Shown here: positions 8,647-18,700 of the stretch, one piece after another
How positions within the stretch are numbered: position 1 is the first letter of the stretch
Layout: every line of letters starts with the position of its first letter
Source: Candidatus Obscuribacterales bacterium
GTDB lineage: Bacteria > Cyanobacteriota > Vampirovibrionia > Obscuribacterales > Obscuribacteraceae
NCBI GenBank assembly: GCA_019744775.1
Contig: JAIETZ010000001.1
Location: forward strand, 620,001 to 684,000
Length of the DNA stretch: 64,000 nucleotides
Reading direction: 5' to 3'
The notes under the pieces: generated by a model
What the model was told of the DNA's origin: nothing
Database searches by the model: none
What the model saw: the letters and a program-made list of their open reading frames with translations, nothing else
Position numbers and translations under genes: made by a program

Positions 8647-10107
8647 ATGAAGAAACCTGAACCCAAACAACATATACCCCAGGTCGATAAGGTCCTACGC
8701 CATCCGGCTATCACTGAGACTTGCGAATATGTGCGCCGCGAGATTCTCACACGTCTGGTCAGGATAGAGCTTCAGGACCTGCGCGATGGCAAAAGCGACA
8801 TCTATGAAGTTGGAGAAATCGCCGATAAAGTGCGCCGGAAGGCACTTTCCCTACTTGAGCCGCGCCTCAAACGTGTACTTAACGGCACCGGCGTTGTATT
8901 AAATACAAATCTCGGCCGAGCGCCTCTACCAAAGCAAGCCCTGGAAAATCTTCTTGAGACCGGACAACATTATTGCAATCTTGAATTTGACCTGGAGGCA
9001 GGACAAAGAGGGGAGCGTGCTAGTTACATTGAAGAGTTACTCAGACTTTTAACCGGATGTGAATCTGCAATTGTCGTCAACAATAATGCTGCTGCTGTTT
9101 TGCTCGCCGTAAATTCACTGGCACAAAAACGTGAAGTGATTGTTTCGCGCGGCGAATTAATAGAAATTGGCGGCAGTTTTCGTTTGCCGGAAGTAATTGA
9201 ATCTGCCGGCGGCAAACTAAAGGAAGTGGGCACGACAAACAAGACTCGCGTTAAAGATTATCAGCATGCTCTCTCAAATAAGACGGGAATTCTGTTGCGT
9301 TGCCATCGATCCAATTTTGCAATTTCCGGTTTTTGTGAAGAAGCCAGTCGCGAGGAGTTAGTTGAACTTTCTCTCAAGAGCAAAATCCCACTTTTTGAAG
9401 ATCTTGGATCTGGAGCACTAACAAGCTTCTACGAGAATATCGGCTCGCGCGAACCAATGGTCGCTGAAGTAATTCAAAAAGGCGTCAACTTAGTATCGAT
9501 TTCGGCCGACAAACTTTTAGGCGGTCCTCAGGCAGGCATCGTGCTCGGTGATCGCAAATTGATTAAGCTATTGAGAAAGAATCCTCTCTATCGCTGCCTG
9601 CGTCCGGACAAACTGGTCGTTTCAATGCTTGAGTCTCTACTTGCCGATTATCTGACACCGAACTATGAAGATACAATTCCTGTTTTAGCGATGACGAAAG
9701 CAACCGCTCAAGACATTAAAGGAAGAGTAGAAGCCTTTATTCAGAACAACTCTGAGTTGGAAAATCTGAAATTGACTATCAAGCAAACCTCCTCAAAAGC
9801 AGGCGGTGGCAGTCTTCCCGAGACTGATATAGTCAGTTTTGCATTAGTCATTGATGCACCGGTTTCAGCGTCCAAATTAGCCAAGTTACTGCGCAACTCT
9901 TCAACTCCAATCATTCCTTTAATTGTGGATGAGCAGGTAATAATAGATTTCAGAACCATTACAAAGGGCGATGAAAGAGTTTTATTAGACTGTCTCAGGT
10001 GTATAGATCAGGTAGCTTTTCTACCACAAGATATAAGACCAGAAAATGGAGCTATAATCTCAAGGTCAGGGAAACACTCGAAATCCATCATAAGAGAGGA
10101 AATATGA
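8647..10107 (+). CDS. selA: L-seryl-tRNA(Sec) selenium transferase
   Basis: SelA converts Ser-tRNA(Sec) to Sec-tRNA(Sec) using selenophosphate and pyridoxal phosphate. The 486-residue length fits the family (about 460-480). Visible features: the N-terminal tRNA-binding helical domain, GTGVVLNTNLGRAPL, VVNNNAAAVLLA, the SRGELIEIGGSFRLP block, GTTNKTR, and the PLP-lysine motif SADKLLGGPQAG (Lys289). The whole catalytic core is intact. No selB, selC or selD is visible in the window. The gene ends in an ATGA overlap with a small membrane protein gene. It implies that the organism makes selenocysteine, provided the other genes exist elsewhere. Confidence 0.95.
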   Translation: MKKPEPKQHIPQVDKVLRHPAITETCEYVRREILTRLVRIELQDLRDGKSDIYEVGEIADKVRRKALSLLEPRLKRVLNGTGVVLNTNLGRAPLPKQALENLLETGQHYCNLEFDLEAGQRGERASYIEELLRLLTGCESAIVVNNNAAAVLLAVNSLAQKREVIVSRGELIEIGGSFRLPEVIESAGGKLKEVGTTNKTRVKDYQHALSNKTGILLRCHRSNFAISGFCEEASREELVELSLKSKIPLFEDLGSGALTSFYENIGSREPMVAEVIQKGVNLVSISADKLLGGPQAGIVLGDRKLIKLLRKNPLYRCLRPDKLVVSMLESLLADYLTPNYEDTIPVLAMTKATAQDIKGRVEAFIQNNSELENLKLTIKQTSSKAGGGSLPETDIVSFALVIDAPVSASKLAKLLRNSSTPIIPLIVDEQVIIDFRTITKGDERVLLDCLRCIDQVAFLPQDIRPENGAIISRSGKHSKSIIREEI

Positions 10108-10349
10108 GTCAAGAAGGTAATGTGTCTGAGCAACTCAGCGCTTTGTCCAAGAAGATTGAAGATCAATCACGCTTTACCAGAGTATTGGTTCTCATGTGCA
10201 CAAGCGCAATAGCAGCGATCATGTTCTACCTCACAACAGAAGTTGTCTCGAGTTTGCCGATGTTGCAACTGTCTGTTGACCAGCTTCAAGCCATTTACGC
10301 GAAGAAAACCGGCACAGCTGTTGGTGTACCGGCTCCTCCGTCCAAATAG
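10104..10349 (+). CDS. Small single-pass membrane protein
   Basis: An 81-residue protein starting at the ATG inside the selA stop (ATGA, 10104-10107), with GAGAGGAA just upstream. Longer upstream frames would read into selA and are unlikely. Residues 1-20 are polar and helical (SEQLSALSKKIEDQ), then one hydrophobic helix (VLVLMCTSAIAAIMFYL), then a polar extracytoplasmic tail ending in PAPPSK. Translational coupling to selA suggests co-expression, but I see no functional link. No family recognised. Confidence 0.6.
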   Translation: MSQEGNVSEQLSALSKKIEDQSRFTRVLVLMCTSAIAAIMFYLTTEVVSSLPMLQLSVDQLQAIYAKKTGTAVGVPAPPSK

Positions 10350-10380
10350 AATCGCGCCAATCTCGCAAAAGATTTTTTAA

Positions 10381-10405
10381 AGTGCCGCCGTTTAACGGTG
10401 GCACT
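10381..10405. terminator. Hairpin between convergent genes, probable bidirectional terminator
   Basis: The arms AGTGCCGCCGT and ACGGTGGCACT form an 11-bp stem (one G-T pair) with a TTA loop, placed between the small membrane protein (+) and the coiled-coil gene (-). An A/T-rich run flanks the left side (TTTTTTAA at 10373-10380) and CTTT the right side, so it could stop transcription from either direction. Confidence 0.65.
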
Positions 10406-10443
10406 CTTTGGCGTTCCTTTTCTAGATAGTTTCTATTCCTGAC

Positions 10444-12168
10444 TCATTTATTCAACAAAGCCTGGCGGCGCTTAACTTCCGCTTCCACTTCTTCAGGACT
10501 AATGTTGTTCACCTGCATTGGTCCCGCGCAAATTTCGCGCCAATGAGCCCCAGCCAATGCTTGTCTTACTATTACTTCGAAAACTTGAGCACGCACGCCT
10601 GAACCATAGCTTCCTGGACCGGATGTAAGTCCTGTTGTTGGTGCGCCTGGCACAGAAGCTGGTGCGGCAGGTGCCTGTTGTACAGGAGCCGGAGCCGGTT
10701 GCGGCGCCGGTTGTGCTGGAGCTTGAGCCTGTGGTTGAGCGGGTGCCGGAGCTGGTGCTTGAGCCTGTGGTTGAGCTGGTGCCGGAGTAGGAGCGGCTTG
10801 CTGCGCTGCCTGTTTAGTAGCAATTTCGCGTTCGGAAACCGACACAGCAGGCTCGAATGTAGAATTCGGCTTAGGTGGCGCCGGTGCCGTATCAAAGAAG
10901 CTGGAAGATTGCCCCTTGGGAGCCGGCTCTGCGGAAGGCTTGCTGTCCTGTTTTACCTTTTTTATCTCCATCAACTGAGTTTGCATATCCTTGACCATAA
11001 GCTCAGTTTCAGCTCTCAACTCTTCAATTTGATGACGAAGCATTGCCGCTTCCGATTCTTTTTCCGTGAGCGCCATTTCTTTATTAGTCAAAAGCGATTG
11101 ATATTCACCCTCGCGCTGTTCAGCTTCTTTTGCTACTTCCTCATAACGCTCGGCAAATTCTTCATAGCGCGTTTTCAATTCATCTTTTTCTTGTTGATTT
11201 GCTTGCAAGAGCTGTTCAAATTCTTGCTCGCGCTCTTCCATTGCTCGTTGCAATTCTTCGTTTGCCGCGTGCAAAGCTTCCAACTGAGCGGCAATTTCCT
11301 CATTCTCAACAGCAATTAGCTCTTCTAAAACATTATCACTGGCGCGACTGCCGCCGGCAGCCAGAGGAGCGCGCTTAGGAGGATTAGGAGCTTGCACTGC
11401 CTCGTAAGCAGCTCTGAATAAGTCTTCTGTAAGTCGCTGTGTTCCTAGAAGTTCGACAAGTCTGCGCAATAAATCCGCAGGGTGGTCTTCCGGGAAAATC
11501 GCCATGTAGGCGCATTTAAATGTCCATGAATCAATTGTTCCATTGGCTAATTGATCAGCCAAATTCATAACCAATTGATCTGATGTAATTTCGCCGGCCA
11601 TGCGCTGTTCGCGATCTTGCATGGTGGCAACCATTTGATCAAGAACATCAATCAAATCAGCCAAAGCCTTTGTCGGCTCCATTGCTTGCTGGATCGTATC
11701 CGATAAACCGTTGAGCTTAATGCCTACTTCGTAGAATGTTTGATTTGCTAAAGTGTCTTTCAACTCTTTCAATGTCTCAAGCTGTTCTTGAGCCAGCCCC
11801 TGCACTGCGGCAACGTTGGTCGCACATACATTCAATAACTCATCGAGACTAGCTGGATCAATCGTCTCAACTTTGCCTGCCATTTGTCCCAGAGATTTCT
11901 CCACATTACGAAGTACATCTATGAGTCCTGAAGGATCAAAGTCTGAAGGAAGTGTCGCTTGTTGTCCAGGCACCATTGCCGGTATCACACCTGACTGTGA
12001 GCCTGTTGGTTGTAAATCTTGTTCGGCCATAGCCTTTATATTTTCACTTGTGCTTGCCTGCCCCAAAGAGCCACGCAATCTGGCTCTGCGGGAAGCGGAT
12101 CCCTCAGCCGGCTGATTAGCCGCGCCTTCCGGAATGTCCGGATAACTACTCTTTTCCTCACTAGCCAT
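10444..12168 (-). CDS. Coiled-coil protein with Pro/Ala/Gln linker, unrecognised
   Basis: 574 residues, no signal peptide or membrane helix, so probably cytoplasmic. Order: a charged disordered start (about 1-75), a helical region containing NVEKSLGQMAGKVETI and LIDVLDQMVATMQD, an alpha-helical stretch near 200-260, a long heptad-rich coiled coil (about 280-410, many E, Q, L), a low-complexity linker of PAPAQPQAQAPAPA type (about 430-515), and a compact C-terminal segment of about 55 residues (VRAQVFEVIVRQALAGAHW to EVKRRQALLNK). It is divergent from the two-ATPase operon starting at 12449, sharing a 280-base intergenic region. I infer a possible scaffold or adaptor role from this arrangement only. 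Confidence 0.75.
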   Translation of the reverse strand: MASEEKSSYPDIPEGAANQPAEGSASRRARLRGSLGQASTSENIKAMAEQDLQPTGSQSGVIPAMVPGQQATLPSDFDPSGLIDVLRNVEKSLGQMAGKVETIDPASLDELLNVCATNVAAVQGLAQEQLETLKELKDTLANQTFYEVGIKLNGLSDTIQQAMEPTKALADLIDVLDQMVATMQDREQRMAGEITSDQLVMNLADQLANGTIDSWTFKCAYMAIFPEDHPADLLRRLVELLGTQRLTEDLFRAAYEAVQAPNPPKRAPLAAGGSRASDNVLEELIAVENEEIAAQLEALHAANEELQRAMEEREQEFEQLLQANQQEKDELKTRYEEFAERYEEVAKEAEQREGEYQSLLTNKEMALTEKESEAAMLRHQIEELRAETELMVKDMQTQLMEIKKVKQDSKPSAEPAPKGQSSSFFDTAPAPPKPNSTFEPAVSVSEREIATKQAAQQAAPTPAPAQPQAQAPAPAPAQPQAQAPAQPAPQPAPAPVQQAPAAPASVPGAPTTGLTSGPGSYGSGVRAQVFEVIVRQALAGAHWREICAGPMQVNNISPEEVEAEVKRRQALLNK

Positions 12169-12361
12169 TCGCTACAGCCTTCCTAATTGGGCAGCAATTT
12201 AACAAATCATGGTCGACCATCATATTGATCAATTAAAGCTTTCCCCAAAGCCACGGCTATTTAACGCCAGTCGCTGATTATCAGCTCGATCCGGCATTCT
12301 TAGCTGTCCCCAGTATAGATCCGATAATGGTTAAAAGCTCCATGCAGACTGCATTTCAGGC

Positions 12362-12389
12362 TTGACAAGCGGTTTTTCTGCACTAAATT
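12362..12389 (+). promoter_or_regulatory. Probable promoter of the ATPase operon
   Basis: TTGACA (12362-12367), a 16-base spacer and TAAATT (12384-12389), located 60 bases before the TTG start at 12449, with AGGGAG (12433-12438) as a likely ribosome site. The -35 is consensus and the -10 matches 4 of 6 positions. It lies in the 280-base divergent region shared with the coiled-coil gene, in which I found nothing else. Confidence 0.45.
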
Positions 12390-12448
12390 AGTAATTAACG
12401 CTATTATCGAAGTACAGGCGTCTTACTATTCTAGGGAGTTTCCCTTTA

Positions 12449-15400
12449 TTGGACATTCTTGTCTGTCAAAGCTGCGGTTCCTTTATCCGGGGCAGAGCAA
12501 AATTCTGCACCGGCTGTGGCTCCTATGTCACCAAATTTTCGCCGACAAGTCTTCCTATAGTCGCGCAGTCTTCGCTGCCCCTTGTAGTTGCTCTAAGCCC
12601 TGATCCGTTAGTCTTGGAGAAGGCGCTTATAGAGCAAAAATTCGGTCAATACAATGGCGACAACGGCGGAAATGGAGATCACGGAGGCAACGGCGATTAT
12701 CAGCCGTCGCCGGTCATGGAAGATCCATCTGCTGGAATAAGCATTCCTGATATTCCAGATTCACCTACGCCGGACGAATTTATGACGCCGACTCCGGAAC
12801 CCAATTTCGCAGCTGAAGCAGAGGCATCTTTCAATGCTTCGCACTTAAGCAACATTATCGCTTCGGCAGGCACAAGAACGCCGACATCGAAGACGGCAGA
12901 TGCTCAAAAGATATTCGACCTATTGGGACCGGAACCGGAGCCGGAGCCGGAACCAGAACCGGAGCCGGAACCAGAGCCACAAGAATTTACACCCACGCAG
13001 TCTCCTCAAGTATCTGTGCAACCGTTTCACCCGGGCGCTCAACCCGACCAAAATTTCGCACAGGAATTTATGGCTGAGCCACCTCCGCCTCCAGCTTCCG
13101 CTGCAGGTATGCCCCCCCAAGATTTTTCGCAAGCCCCGCAGATACCACAACCTCCGGCGCCGCCTATGCCACCTGCGCCTACCGCCGCACCATCATTTAG
13201 TCCAATGGCACCAGCTAGCGGCTTTTCAGCAGTCCCGACAGCAGATACATTTAGTCCGGCTGCGCGCGAAACTACATACGAAGAAACGCCTAAACCGCAA
13301 GCTGCTGAGCCGGCAACTAATCCATTTGCAAAAGAATCTTTCGAACCATCGCCTGGAGTGCCACTGCCTCCGCCATGGGGCAATGATCCAAGCAAAGCTG
13401 CTCCGGCAGAACCATCTTATGCCGAAAATAAAACAGTCGAATCGGACAATTCTTCGTCGTCCAAAGAATCAGCGTCACAAGCTCAACAAGTGCGTGGGCT
13501 ATTAGCCAGACGTGCAAGTAATCGCGCCAAAGAGGACGACTTAGATGACAAGGAAATGAAGGAAGGCAAACCAACGCCTTGGAAAATGCTCACTGAACCA
13601 GTAGAAATTGCTGGTCGTTCTATTCCCAAAGGAGCCTTGATAGTTGCAGGAATTATTGCTCTGTTCCTTGGGCTGAGACTACTTGGACCAATAACAGGAT
13701 TTGTTGGTGGCGCATTCGGTGATTTGATTGCCGGCGCCAAGATAAATGATGCTCCGCAATTAAGCGGCGATTGGCGCAATCGATACCAATACGACAAGAA
13801 AACGTATACGGGCAAGATGCACGTTGAACAAAACGGCACAAAACTCCAGGGTGAAGGCTATGATCCCGATCACTTTGTTATAGGGGGCGTCTATCATCCA
13901 CCAAACGTTTCATTTCAAAAGACGTATTTAAAATCGGACGGCACCGCGCAAAGCGGTAAGCCGATACTGTGCACCGGAACTGTCCAATTAACAGATGACG
14001 GTAAAACCGGAATGGTCGGCACCTATAAGAAACAGATCGGCATTGGTCAGTTTATACACCGCCGAATAGTCAATGTTGAAGGTCCGTGGGAAGCTGTTTT
14101 AGTACATTCAACAGCTCCGGAGAAATCAGACGGACTGGAATTACCGCAAATGCCTGGTGAAGGTCCAAGTCTTAGCGACGATCCAACGCAAGGTCCGCGT
14201 GACTTCTTCACAAAAATAGCCTTGGGCATAGTTGTATTCTGCGTCCTTCTCGCCATGTTATCACTCAAAGTATTCGGTCCATCCGGCTTACTAAACATTT
14301 GGGGCAAGAAGGAATATATTCCGTCCCAATTCCGCTCACAACACAATAAAATGCTCAAGGAAATGGGCAAACCATTGAAGAAGGGCGGTCTGCCTCTGGG
14401 CAAACGTCTTGATTGGAATATTCTGCAGTTCGACAAGCCGCAAAATTTGGTTTTGCCGCCAAACATGCGTGATTCAAACCCACATATTCTAGTGATAGGT
14501 GCCGGTCAAAAAGGCAAAACCAGATTGATGGCGAATATGATCTGCAACGACATTGTCAGCGCAGACAGAGCTGTTGTTGTTATCGATTCTGATGGAAGCC
14601 TGGTCGACTTAGTCGTTAATTGGATAGCCGCTCATCCCAAGGGTGAAAAGCTTGCCGAGCGCGTCATAATTATGGACCCGACTCACAAAGGTGGCTGTCC
14701 TGCATACAACCCACTGGAGATGCCGGAAAACGGCGATCTACAGGGAGCCGCCTCGGCTGTGGTTTATGGATTCAAAGCCATTTACACGGAGCCGCCAGGT
14801 TCACAATCTCAATGGAATCAACAGACTGCAAATATTGTCCGTAACTCTGCTCTCTTGCTGATGGCTAACGGCAAGACGTTGACCGACATGGAAAAACTCT
14901 TGAGCAGTGACAACGATTTCCGTGATGTGCTCTTGGAAAAAATCGAACGCCAGAAAAACGAGCGAGTTGAGTACAACACCTTGCTTCAACAGTGGGACAA
15001 CTACAAGCGACTAGCTCGTTCTGATCAGTGGATTACCTGGACGGAACCAATTCGCAACCGCATTGCCGCAACACTTTCAGACCCGCGTATTCAGCCGATT
15101 TTGACGAAAGCAAAAGGTGATTTAAACCTCGTTGATGTCGTCAATCAGAAGAAGGTGCTGCTTGTAAAAGTGCCACAAAGTTCGTTCGATGATAATGCCA
15201 ATTTGCTTGGAAGCTTGATTGTCACCGGCTTGAAGCAAGCAACACTTTCAGGAATACCAGGCAAATCCGCTAAGCGTCCGTCTACACTTTATTTGGATGA
15301 ATTCGATAACTTCATCGAAAAAGACACCATCGATACTATTACATCGGAAACAAAGACATTCCAGATTGGCTTGGTTGGCGCATGCAAGACGTTGCAGCAC

Positions 15401-15763
15401 TTACCGGAAGATGCTCGCAACCAGATGGCCATTCACATGGGCACTATCTGCGCATTCTCCTTAGCCAAGAAAGATGCTGATATGTTGGGACCGCAGATGT
15501 TCCGCGTGGACGGCAGAAAAATTAAGCACCAGACGATTCAGAACGTCTTTAATAAAGTAAACACAACTCCCCAGTTCGAATTAATATCTGACGAAGAGAA
15601 GCTCAACATCGACCGCGTGGTGGGTCAAGAAGAGCGCACATTCTTCTGTTATCGCGTAGGCACCGTAGCCGGCGTCTTCCATTTGAAGGCTCCGGATTTC
15701 AAAGACGTTCCGGAAAAGGATATCAATTGGGCTCTCGTGGAACAAATGTATGGGAAGGCCTAA
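12449..15763 (+). CDS. Membrane-anchored VirD4/TraG-like ATPase with zinc ribbon
   Basis: 1104 residues from a TTG start. Order: an N-terminal zinc ribbon (Cys6, Cys9, Cys20, Cys23: CQSCG and CTGCG); a long Pro/Glu/Ala-rich disordered region with EP repeats (about 60-390); membrane helix 1 (VAGIIALFLGLRLLGPITGF, about 395-415); a beta-rich extracytoplasmic domain of about 150 residues (GDWRNRYQYDKKTYTGKM onward); membrane helix 2 (FTKIALGIVVFCVLLAML, about 585-605); then a P-loop ATPase with Walker A GAGQKGKT (684-691) and Walker B STLYLDEFDNF (Asp950, Glu951). The ATPase half resembles TraG/VirD4 coupling proteins that feed DNA or protein into secretion channels. The zinc ribbon and the large insert are unusual. 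Six bases separate it from the HerA-like gene. Confidence 0.8.
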   Translation: MDILVCQSCGSFIRGRAKFCTGCGSYVTKFSPTSLPIVAQSSLPLVVALSPDPLVLEKALIEQKFGQYNGDNGGNGDHGGNGDYQPSPVMEDPSAGISIPDIPDSPTPDEFMTPTPEPNFAAEAEASFNASHLSNIIASAGTRTPTSKTADAQKIFDLLGPEPEPEPEPEPEPEPEPQEFTPTQSPQVSVQPFHPGAQPDQNFAQEFMAEPPPPPASAAGMPPQDFSQAPQIPQPPAPPMPPAPTAAPSFSPMAPASGFSAVPTADTFSPAARETTYEETPKPQAAEPATNPFAKESFEPSPGVPLPPPWGNDPSKAAPAEPSYAENKTVESDNSSSSKESASQAQQVRGLLARRASNRAKEDDLDDKEMKEGKPTPWKMLTEPVEIAGRSIPKGALIVAGIIALFLGLRLLGPITGFVGGAFGDLIAGAKINDAPQLSGDWRNRYQYDKKTYTGKMHVEQNGTKLQGEGYDPDHFVIGGVYHPPNVSFQKTYLKSDGTAQSGKPILCTGTVQLTDDGKTGMVGTYKKQIGIGQFIHRRIVNVEGPWEAVLVHSTAPEKSDGLELPQMPGEGPSLSDDPTQGPRDFFTKIALGIVVFCVLLAMLSLKVFGPSGLLNIWGKKEYIPSQFRSQHNKMLKEMGKPLKKGGLPLGKRLDWNILQFDKPQNLVLPPNMRDSNPHILVIGAGQKGKTRLMANMICNDIVSADRAVVVIDSDGSLVDLVVNWIAAHPKGEKLAERVIIMDPTHKGGCPAYNPLEMPENGDLQGAASAVVYGFKAIYTEPPGSQSQWNQQTANIVRNSALLLMANGKTLTDMEKLLSSDNDFRDVLLEKIERQKNERVEYNTLLQQWDNYKRLARSDQWITWTEPIRNRIAATLSDPRIQPILTKAKGDLNLVDVVNQKKVLLVKVPQSSFDDNANLLGSLIVTGLKQATLSGIPGKSAKRPSTLYLDEFDNFIEKDTIDTITSETKTFQIGLVGACKTLQHLPEDARNQMAIHMGTICAFSLAKKDADMLGPQMFRVDGRKIKHQTIQNVFNKVNTTPQFELISDEEKLNIDRVVGQEERTFFCYRVGTVAGVFHLKAPDFKDVPEKDINWALVEQMYGKA

Positions 15764-15769
15764 TTACTG

Positions 15770-18700
15770 ATGGAATCAACAGGCGGAAACCGGAATATTT
15801 GGGAAGAGCGTATCGCTGAACTTAGGCGATACGATCTCGACATCTTGGAAACTGAACCCCCAAATCCTATGGAGGTTCAGAGTTGGCCTATTCCGGGTCT
15901 GACTTTTGTGCGCATCGACGGCATTTTGAGATCTTGGGATATCGAGCGCGAAAAGCAGCAGCAGAATCAGAACAACCAACCCAAGAACGACCCGAATCAA
16001 CTTCCTCAACGCATGTACCTTATGGAAGATGCGCTGGCGGGTCTGCACAGTCAAAAGTCCAACTTGGGATTTTTGATTCTGGGCAGCAAAACAGGCGTCA
16101 ATTACTACATGGGCATGTCTGTGCCGACATCAGGCGAAACCAGCAATGGTGAAGACGCCGCGCAAATATCCTATACGACTGTTAAGTCCATTCTGCACAG
16201 CGTTTACAACGGCGTTGATATCTATAAAGAGCCGTTCTCCAGCGATCAAATAAAGCAGATGATCACGCCGTTGACCGCCCATGTTGGTATCACAACAGGA
16301 ATTCCAGCGCTCAAAAGCACGACCGGCGACACAATGGAATCCGAGCAGATAGAGCGTATTGCCAACGGTCTGCAGGGTCATGAGTTCGGCATACTTGTTC
16401 TTGCATTCCCAATACCTTCGCAGTACATAAGCAAGGAAGAATTCACTGTCGTTGATCAAATTCAACGCGCGCAAGAGAGTGAAGATCCGGAGAAGAAGAA
16501 AAAGATCAAGTACTACCTTGAACTACAAGATGCTTATCTCAAGCACTTGCAATTAGGTACCGCTATCGGCAGTTGGCAAACAGGCGTCTACTTCTTTGCT
16601 CCTGACAGATCTGTGTTTGTGCGCTTGCAGTCACTAATTCGTGCAACTTACGTCGATGAGACAAGCCGTCCGACTCCTCTGCGCACACATGAATTTTCCG
16701 GTTTGAAACCACATTCAGAGCAATTCGGACTATTGTCTAATACACGCTCTGGAGAAAATGTCTCACAGTTGCTTGGCTATCGCTTTGTCACGCCTTTAAA
16801 TTCGCGCATGCTTTCGGCTTACATTCACTTACCCAAGCGCGAGATGCCTGGATTTCGAGTGCGACGTTCAGCCGAATTTAGTTTGGCCGAAGTGCCACCT
16901 AAGAATCCGGAGCGTGTGATAGCTGTCGGCAATATTCTGGATAGGGGCGTAGATACCGGCAACTTGTACAACGTCGATGTGGACGCACTTCAAAAACACA
17001 CAATTGTCTGCGGAGTAACAGGGGGCGGTAAAACAAACACTTGTTTCTATTTGCTCAACCAGTTGTGGCGATACAAAGTCCCCTTCATGGTTATCGAGCC
17101 TGCCAAATCTGAGTACCGGCACATGATGCTCATGTCGGAAACATTCAAGGGTGTTGGTCAAGCGTTCTCCCTGGGTGACGAAACTGTATCTCCTTTCAGA
17201 CTGAACCCGTTTGAAATCATGAAAGGCGTCAAAGTACAGACACACTTAGACGCCTTGAAGTCGGTATTCAACGCCAGTTTTGAAATGTACGCACCTATGC
17301 CTCAGGTTTTAGAAAAAGCCTTGAACGCAATTTACAACGTGCGCGGCTGGGACCTGGTGCAGAACTGCAACAGGCGCCTACCCCCGGGTGTAAATCCTGG
17401 TGATCCTGATTGCCCGCCGGAAATTTATCCGACGATGAAGGATCTTTTTGAAATCATCGATCCTATTACTGAAAGCTTCGGCTATTCGGAAAGAATTGGT
17501 CCTGACGTACAGGCCGCCTTGAAAGCTCGTATTGGTTCTCTACTCATCGGCGGTAAAGGACAGATGCTCAATACCAGGCGTTCAATTCCGCCAGAAATTC
17601 TCTTCGGTCGCCCCACTGTCGTTGAATTGAAGATGGTTTCAGAAGATAGCGAAAAATCATTCCTCATGGGTATGCTACTCGTCTTTTTATACGAATATCG
17701 CGAATCATTAGGACCACACGACAATCTGCAACACGTAATGCTTGTAGAAGAGGCTCACCGCCTGTTGAAAAACATTCCAACAGGTCAAAGCTCGGAGTCC
17801 GCCAACCCAGCCGGTAAAGCCGTTGAATTCTTCACCAACATGTTGGCTGAAATTCGTTCGTATGGACAAGGCTTTATCATTGCCGACCAAATTCCAAATA
17901 AACTCGCTCCGGAAGCGTTGAAAAACACAAACTTGAAAATCATGCACCGCATCGTGGCAACAGACGACCGCGACTCCATGGGCGGCGCCATGAATTTGGA
18001 CGATATTCAAAAGCGTCACGTCACAGCTTTAGGAACAGGACGAGCAATTGTCTATGCCGAGCGCATGGAGCAGCCTTATCACTTAGCGATCATGTACGAC
18101 AAAACAGCTTCTGTGCCGCCTCCGGAAACGCCTGAAGAATCAGATACCGTTGTGCGCGAAGCGATGAAAGAAATGAAGATCGTCGAGAATTTCGACAAAC
18201 ACTTGGGCTGCCGCTTCTGCCTGCATCGCTGCGATTCACAAATTTTCGATACTGCTGTGCCGGTAGCTGACGATCCACAATTCCGTCAAGTCTTCAACAG
18301 ATATGTACTTTCTACAATCAAAGATCTCACACAACTTGTTCAATTCCGGCCAAAGATAATTAGCGAAATCCAGCGTGTAATTGGTGGTCGTGCCAGATCC
18401 GGTAATTTGCCCGGCATAACCTGGTGCGTACTTACACAAGCCTCGGAGCGATACTTCGAACGCAAGGGCGAGGAAAATTATTGGTACTACGATCAAGTAC
18501 GTGAACAACACATGCGCTGGTTGAATTTATTAAGACCGGCATTCCAGCCAACAGAAGTTAACCGCCGCATTGACATGAGTGTGCTTCGCCAGTGGCGAGA
18601 AGATTTCCTTGAACTGCACAAACGCGATCAAGGTCCGCTGCCCACTTGCGGCCCCTGTACATCGAAATGTCTCTATCGTTTTGAAGTTAACGAAGTTGTC

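Noticed and set aside
10678-11378. Plus-strand frames within the coiled-coil gene
   Set aside because: Leu/Ser/Arg-rich antisense translations of the Gln/Glu/Ala-rich gene.
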